Origin: Mycteria americana
Taxonomy: Eukaryota > Chordata > Aves > Ciconiiformes > Ciconiidae
Direction of reading: 5' to 3'
Assembly (NCBI RefSeq): GCF_035582795.1
Contig: NC_134373.1
Span: forward strand, 13,538,001 to 13,602,000
DNA length: 64,000 nt
The translations under genes were made by a program, and so were the position numbers. Below are positions 46,901 to 64,000 of this stretch, one piece after another. The notes under the pieces were generated by a model. That model worked only from the letters and a program-made list of their open reading frames with translations. It was not told where the DNA came from and searched no databases. How positions within the stretch are numbered: position 1 is the first letter of the stretch; each line of letters begins with the position of its first letter.

Positions 46901-49900
46901 CTAGGATAGATCTTACACAGCACAGTGACTCAGAATGGGAAAGAATTAAACCAAAGCAAGCAAGTTACCCTGTTGCTGTCAAAGAATATTCTACAATCCT
47001 CTACTGAACAGTTATTTCCTTTTTAAATACACCACTGAGAATCATCCTGCAAATAGAGACAAAGAACATAATTTCTGGAGATGCTAAAATACTTCAGATT
47101 CTGCTAAAATACTAACCAGTATTGTTACCCCTTTAAAATACTCAAGAGATTCCCCCCCACCCCCGAGCCTTGTAGCTTCTGGTATCACTACTGCTTCCAC
47201 AGAGAACAGATGTGGGATTAACTTGAGTGTGTTTAGAAGTTTTAGACACTGTTTTTCCTTGAAGGTTGACCTTGGATTTCCAAGAAAAACTGGGAAAGCC
47301 ACTGAATGCTGATTGCTTGCCTTTTTGGGTGAAATCCTTGGGTATAGCTATCAGAGAGCTGCTACAGTTAATAATAAACACGGAGTTAGCAATCCTTCCA
47401 TCCATTGTTGCCTTTTTAAACTACAGAGTTTACACTCGCACTGACAGAAGCAGTATTTAAACATCAAAATCTGTCAACTTCTTAACAACACAGCTCACCT
47501 CATTCATAAAGTAGTAGCCGTTTCATATTTTCACACAACAAAAGGAAAGCAGCTTCCAACTGTGGAGCCTGGTTTCAGCAGCTGTCAGTAGCAATAGATG
47601 ATGAATAAGTCATTACCAGAAGAGGGGAAGAATAGTATCTTGCTTCTGTGCAGTTCTTCAGAAAAAGACCTACTAAATTGCTTGCTTAAGGGGAAAGGTC
47701 AGAGTTCAAACAAACTTAAAACTACTACTGTGCCTTCATTTCCTGCGACTTATATCTATGCAGACTATAAGGCCAGAGCTCAGGGTCTCCTCATCCCAGG
47801 GATCTAAATTAGATGGAAGTTCTTACTTAAAAGGCTTACCTGACTAATCTCCCAGCCAGTGTAAGGTCCTTCCCATTCACATGTATTGCGTGCAATTACA
47901 GATGCTCATTAGTAGAAGACATTTCTCTCTGCCTGTTATTAGGGACAGAACTGGATATCCATGCTGACTGTACCAGAATTTAGAGTCAAAAGGAGCCTGT
48001 CACCTCATGTCTACAAACATCAGTTATCCCAAATTTGGCCTGCAGGGCTTACTTCCTTCAGCAGCAGAATATGAAATTCCTTGGCCCTATTTGTCAGACA
48101 GACCAGATGGTCTTATTGATACAAGGCCAGAGTTGCAAGGGAACCCAAACCCTGCTTTTAATACAGTTTTCAGAATTGTCTTTAAATGGGCAATTTTGCA
48201 TACTGTCAAGCCTCTAAAGGGGACAACACCAGAGAACCTGACATTCAGAACATCAACCCCCCCTGCTCTTATAAGCTTCTTTGGTTAATACGCTTGACAA
48301 GGTTATCGAGCACTTTTAACAAGGAAAACTACTCATATCTTTAAATTTGTCAAAATTAATGATTTGGCATATTGAAGACTGCAAATTAGCTTGAGGGCAG
48401 GGAACACACTGAGAAAGCTTTTCTTGCAAATAAGCCACTATAAATCAGCAGACCGAGTAGGCAAAGAATGGTAGAGAGACATTCAGCATCTCTCAAATGA
48501 CATGCCCTATTCAGGGCTTTTTTGTTCTGCATTCAATAAACTTAATTAGGCTAGTCTCATTGCTGAAGTCTGTCAGCTTCTTTTTCTAGTCAGTGTAAAA
48601 AAAAAAAATCTTGCTTTTTGTACACTTTTTGAGAATTGAAAGTGTTTTAACTAAAAAAGCAACCCTAAGTATTTGTGGAATAAATTGACACATTTTAAGT
48701 GAAGGTTGAGACCTGTCCTTTGAAACCACATATCCTTATCTTGACCCAAGAAGTGTAAGTGTGTACACAACTTACAGTAAGTGTACTGCAAGTCTGAGGT
48801 AGAACAGGTTAAAAAAAGACTGAATAACTTTATGTTCATGTAAGGCATTCTGTGAGATTTAGAGAATCACACCGGCATATGTAAGGTTGCTGATGGAACA
48901 AATTACACTATTACTCTTTGTAATCAGATATATTCAGTGATGATTCATTCTGCCTCCCTCTAAAACAGCTTACAGCTTCAGTGGTGGTGCGAGTACCTTG
49001 TTTACATGGGGGTAAATGCCACTAAAGTGTCGCCTCCTAAAAGAGCAGTGCATTCAGAGCGGAATACTTGAATGCAGCGCACTGTAGTCACATGAGGCAG
49101 CCAGCTTTACTTCCAGCTGTTTACTGCCAACAGCTTGGGCTTACTTAAAAAAAGAAACACACAAAAAAACCCCAAAACCAAACCAGTCCAAACAACCACC
49201 ACCTGACAACATCAACACATTGATACTAAATCAACTTAGAAGTACATGGCTAGGTAGTTCAAAGGAGTTGTTTTACAGTCCCATATCTTTCCTCTACATT
49301 ATCTCTCACCGTACCAGAAGAGGTATTCCCTAAACCTCTCCTAATAACAAGTACAGTTAGGAAGTGAACCTACTTTTGGCAAAATAAGTCAATAATATAT
49401 AGCACCTGGCATTCAAGTCAGAGTACTTTGTAAAGATTAGGATTGAGGAAAAAATTATCTTTTGAGCTCCTACTCCCTGTTCATACATACCTCTAACATT
49501 TAGTTAGTGGGAATTAAACATATCACAAGTTTAATTAGCTTTGCTGTAGCTATGAGGATAAACTAATTTCACAGTTGCATGGCAGAAATGCATCTGTGCA
49601 GTACAACGGTTTCAGTACAGTGCATATTTTCTTACCTGCAAACACCGCAGAATACACCATGTTCAGCTCATGCAGAACTTCCAGAGGGAAAGAGTATTTG
49701 CTGGATGTTAGTAGAGCAAGTAACCTCACTGCCCTAGCTAATCTATGGACATCCTCTCCTTTCTAATCCGCAGAAACCTAACCTTAGAACTACTCATTAC
49801 CAGGGAGAAGAGAACAAATCCCCTTAACCCTTTTCTTGCATAAAAAGCCTACTTTAAGTTGTTTCTCACTTAAGTAGTTTCTTATTCTCAGCAACTTTCC

Positions 49901-52505
49901 CAGTCAATAGGGCACTCCTCTCTTACTCTGTCTTCAGCTACCATGCCTGCAATTGCAATGAGAATCTAGAATACTGTAACATTGATCTTCGGTTGCTGGT
50001 TACAGGATTTCTGCTGCAGCACAAGAAATATCCAGCTTCCAATTTAAGGAAAAAGAGGAAAAAAAAAAAAAGAGAAAAAAAGTAATTACCATGAAGCAAT
50101 ACAGCCAGAGAAGTCCTGCAGGTTAACTCATTTCTTTGTTAGCTACAGAAATACACAAATCAAAGCTGGTCTGTAGCGATTTCCTAATGCATCACAACCC
50201 ACATGGGCTGTAAAGTGGAATCTGTGTCAGAAGCACATTTAATCCTAGGATTCTCTTCAGCTAATAACAGAGCTATATATCAGAAAGACCAAAAATAATC
50301 CAGCCCAGGCTGTCTGTTTCCATTAATCAGCAAGCTAAATTCATATGCGATATCACTACTTTTTATAAAAGGCCGTGCATATACAGACACACATACACAT
50401 ATTATATGTGAAGGCAGATGTATTCTTGTATTCTTTGGTATTTTAGGTCTCAACTTTGCATCATTCACAGCGAATGAAGTTCAACATTTAAAGTTGCTAC
50501 ATATTTGGTAGATACACCTCCTTCTTGAAAGGTGGAAAGATTATGGAAAAACTTCCCATCTCTAGTTACATTCTCAGTTTAAGGCACAGAATCAGTGTGG
50601 GAGTAAGGTCACATGAAACAAAGCTTTCTGCGTGTCAAAATCGTTCCTTTCTTCCAAAACATCTGAATACAACAAACACTGACCCAGAACCATTACCAGG
50701 GGTGGGGGGTCAAACCTGTTTTTAATGATTACACATCTACAAAGTTGAAATAAATCCTGAATTCATATCTTTGCAGATGAAAATTATTGCCATTGATTTA
50801 CTCAGCTGTTCAGCATAGCTCCTTTTCAAAGAGCAGTTCTGCTCCTACAGGTTTCAGTTAAATACTTTTTGTACATTGAGTTCTATGAGATCATTGTATG
50901 GAAAGACTGAATCTAGCACAAAAGATTAAGTGTTCAAATTCCTGCCTTATACTTCATTATATTCTCCACCCTTAGTTGTGCATCTTTCCGCTCCCCCTTC
51001 TCAAATTAACTTCTTTTTATAGCTTCCCTTTTATTCATATTATTGCTTATCTCTGCTCAAATTATTCAGGATCATTTAAAAATAAGATTAAGCTAACAAA
51101 AAAAAATTGTTTGCAAACATGAAGAAGTCCATTATTTCTATTTTCTGTTATCTCTATAGTCTGTTGTGAGTATAACAAGTATAACAATAGTTTTAAACAT
51201 CATCTTGCCAGAACTAGTCTTTCCCCTTCTCTGATAAAACTAAAAATAATTTCAGAAAGACCAATCTTTTTTACTTTATTATGAAAATTGCTACATTACA
51301 GTCACTGTTCAAAACAGTATTTTGACATATGGTTTCTTTCCATTTAGGTGCCAATACAGAAGTCATGATTACTATTTCAAAAATATGATTAGCATTATCT
51401 ATGGTAGTTTGACATAACTTAAGACATTATAACATTCTATAATCTATTCCTCCCTCCCCCTTTTTTGAGTCAGCCATGGTAAAGAACAGCACCTACAATA
51501 CTCAAATTATCCATGAGTGTTATTGGTATAAATGAAGTTAACCATAAACCACAGAAGAACACACACAAAGAAATCCCCCAGGGAAATTACTTGTTCTCTA
51601 CATGTTCAAAAATGCAACAAGGTTAGCTTTTTTCACTCTGACACATAAGTTAACAGGCAAAAGTCTCAAACCTAATCCATTGTCAGCTTGTTCAAGAGCA
51701 CATTCCCATTCTGCTATCACATGGGCTTCCAGAGAAAGTGTTTGTCCTCAGACCTCAGGGTAACAGAACTGAACACTACAGATTCTGAATATTTAATTCA
51801 GTGCCAAAATCTGAAGTGGTCAGTGCCTTTTATTTATTTCATAAACAGAAAGAATGGTGAATGCCTTTATATTTATAAGCCTAGTAAACAGGGATGTCCA
51901 TAACAGTGTGATTATTTCCACAACAGCACATTAATACTGCATTCAGCAATTCTGTTCAACACAGATGCCTCAGAACCTTTACAGCCAAACACACTATAGG
52001 TTACCCATTATAAATACTATCATATTTCTATTTTTTAAATAAACAAACATAATAGCTTAATTCAGGAAGACTGAATGGTTCTGTGGTGCAAATCATTCTC
52101 TTTAAACATCTCTGTTGACAAACCAGGAATAATAAAAACAAACCCACTGCTTTAGAAGCCATGCAGTCCAGACTTTCACATGTACTCTATGTAGATGCCA
52201 TGCCTTTTTTGCAGCATTGTTAATTGAAAAGGAGTAAATAATCTTTCTGTTAGAATAGGAAATTATTTCTTCTTGGCAAGTACTTGACAAAACAAGTCTC
52301 TAGCTTCACCATCACTTCATAGATAGCCTCTGGCTGCAGTTTTCCAGTCTTAAAACTGAAAGTTCAGAACAAACAACTGAGTATTTTCATCTGTAACAAC
52401 AGAACTGCAGCAGAGTATTTTCTAAGTGCCATTTCAGGGAAGAAAGTGAGTATTAGTGAAGCTCCAGAGTAGATTATCCCACAGAGCCAGGTCGTAAATG
52501 ATGGT
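43945..52505. other. ALS2 3' UTR and ALS2-MPP4 intergenic region
   Basis: About 8.5 kb without a recognised coding exon. The right part is ALS2 3' UTR. The left part must hold the MPP4 promoter and any non-coding first exon, which I could not locate; there is no CpG island. A/C-rich tracts occur near 46045 and 49155 and a purine-rich tract near 50050. Short open frames here look random. Confidence 0.5.
51829..51838 (-). terminator. ALS2: Candidate ALS2 polyadenylation signal (overlapping pair)
   Basis: The minus strand reads AATAAATAAA, two overlapping AATAAA hexamers, about 670 nt beyond the ALS2 stop. A further AATAAA lies at 51275-51280, so a longer UTR is also possible. Confidence 0.35.
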
Positions 52506-63451
<10,946 letters not shown>

Positions 63452-63970
63452 CTGAAGAAAAATGAAGTAGGAAAAATATAGACTAAGTAGTACATTTATA
63501 TCCTTTCTTTGGCTTTACTGCAATATTTAACCATTACAGAAACCATTAGAAAAGAGTCATACAGCACTCGCTTCAGGTCTGTCAATCTAGTTTTACTAGC
63601 TTCATGGAAATAAAGACTTTTTGATAGAAATAAACTATAATGAACTTCCTTTCACAGTTCACATTACAAATTGGCCACATCCAAGCAAACTGTTCCTGAT
63701 GATCTGAAACAATGCTGACACCCAGTTAAGCCCAATTCCTATCCAAAGGAACCTGAGCAGTAGCTACAGCACATAAGAAACAGGGAAATTTGTTGGCTGA
63801 TCTGGATCAGCTTTATCTAAGATTTAAGTTGCATATGAAAGGGGATCTTCAGCTTCATCAGGCATCTACCTGATGTATTTAACAATTATTTGGAAAAGAT
63901 GCAAGAAGCTTATTTTAGGCATTTTTTTTGCCAAAGCTTTTGATTTCTTTACCTAAACTCAGATGACTCA
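63452..63970 (-). other. ALS2: ALS2 intron, continuing off the window
   Basis: No further alsin exon was recognised between exon A and the right edge, so this is intron sequence. Confidence 0.6.
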
Positions 63971-63973
63971 AAT

Positions 63974-64000
63974 TCACAGAATCCCAGAATCGTATAGGTT
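63974..64000 (-). mobile_element. Start of an antisense CR1 copy at the right edge
   Basis: TTCACAGAATCCCAGAATCG then TATAGGTT matches the reverse complement of a CR1 3' terminus. The rest lies beyond the window. Confidence 0.7.

Overview
This is a vertebrate nuclear window, almost certainly from a bird. Coding sequence is split into short exons with GT-AG introns. There are two GC-rich CpG islands. The recognisable interspersed repeats are CR1-type LINE fragments, one ending in the typical ATTCTATG octamer repeats. All confidently identified genes lie on the minus strand, so they read from right to left. Their order, ALS2 - MPP4 - TMEM237, and their shared orientation match the block I recall from human 2q33.

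Layout from right to left. (1) 52.5-63.5 kb holds the last 13 coding exons of ALS2 (alsin): MORN repeats followed by the linker and the VPS9 domain. The gene continues beyond the right edge. (2) 44-52.5 kb is ALS2 3' UTR plus the ALS2-MPP4 intergenic region, with no gene recognised. (3) 20.8-43.9 kb holds all 22 proposed coding exons of MPP4, a membrane-associated guanylate kinase scaffold of photoreceptors (L27-L27-PDZ-SH3-HOOK-GUK). The exons join into a 640-residue frame. (4) 19.0-19.8 kb is the CpG-island promoter of TMEM237, only about 1.2 kb from the MPP4 stop codon. (5) 5.1-19.6 kb holds all 14 proposed coding exons of TMEM237, a four-pass ciliary transition-zone protein. They join into a 409-residue frame only if an 11-base micro-exon is included. 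(6) 0-5 kb holds TMEM237 3' UTR and intergenic DNA, a CR1 copy, a second CpG island without an assigned gene, and weakly supported minus-strand coding at the left edge. By synteny that coding could belong to the next gene, C2CD6 in human.

Exons were placed by comparing the translated sequence with family sequences from memory, and by requiring consensus splice sites and compatible phase at every junction. No alignment was run. The three genes do not form an operon-like unit. ALS2 is an endosomal RAB5/RAC1 exchange factor, MPP4 a photoreceptor scaffold and TMEM237 a ciliary membrane protein. I found no new biological system. The observations most worth checking are a run of five phase 1-1 mini-exons in MPP4, the 11-base TMEM237 exon, a GC-AG intron in MPP4, and the unassigned CpG island at the left.
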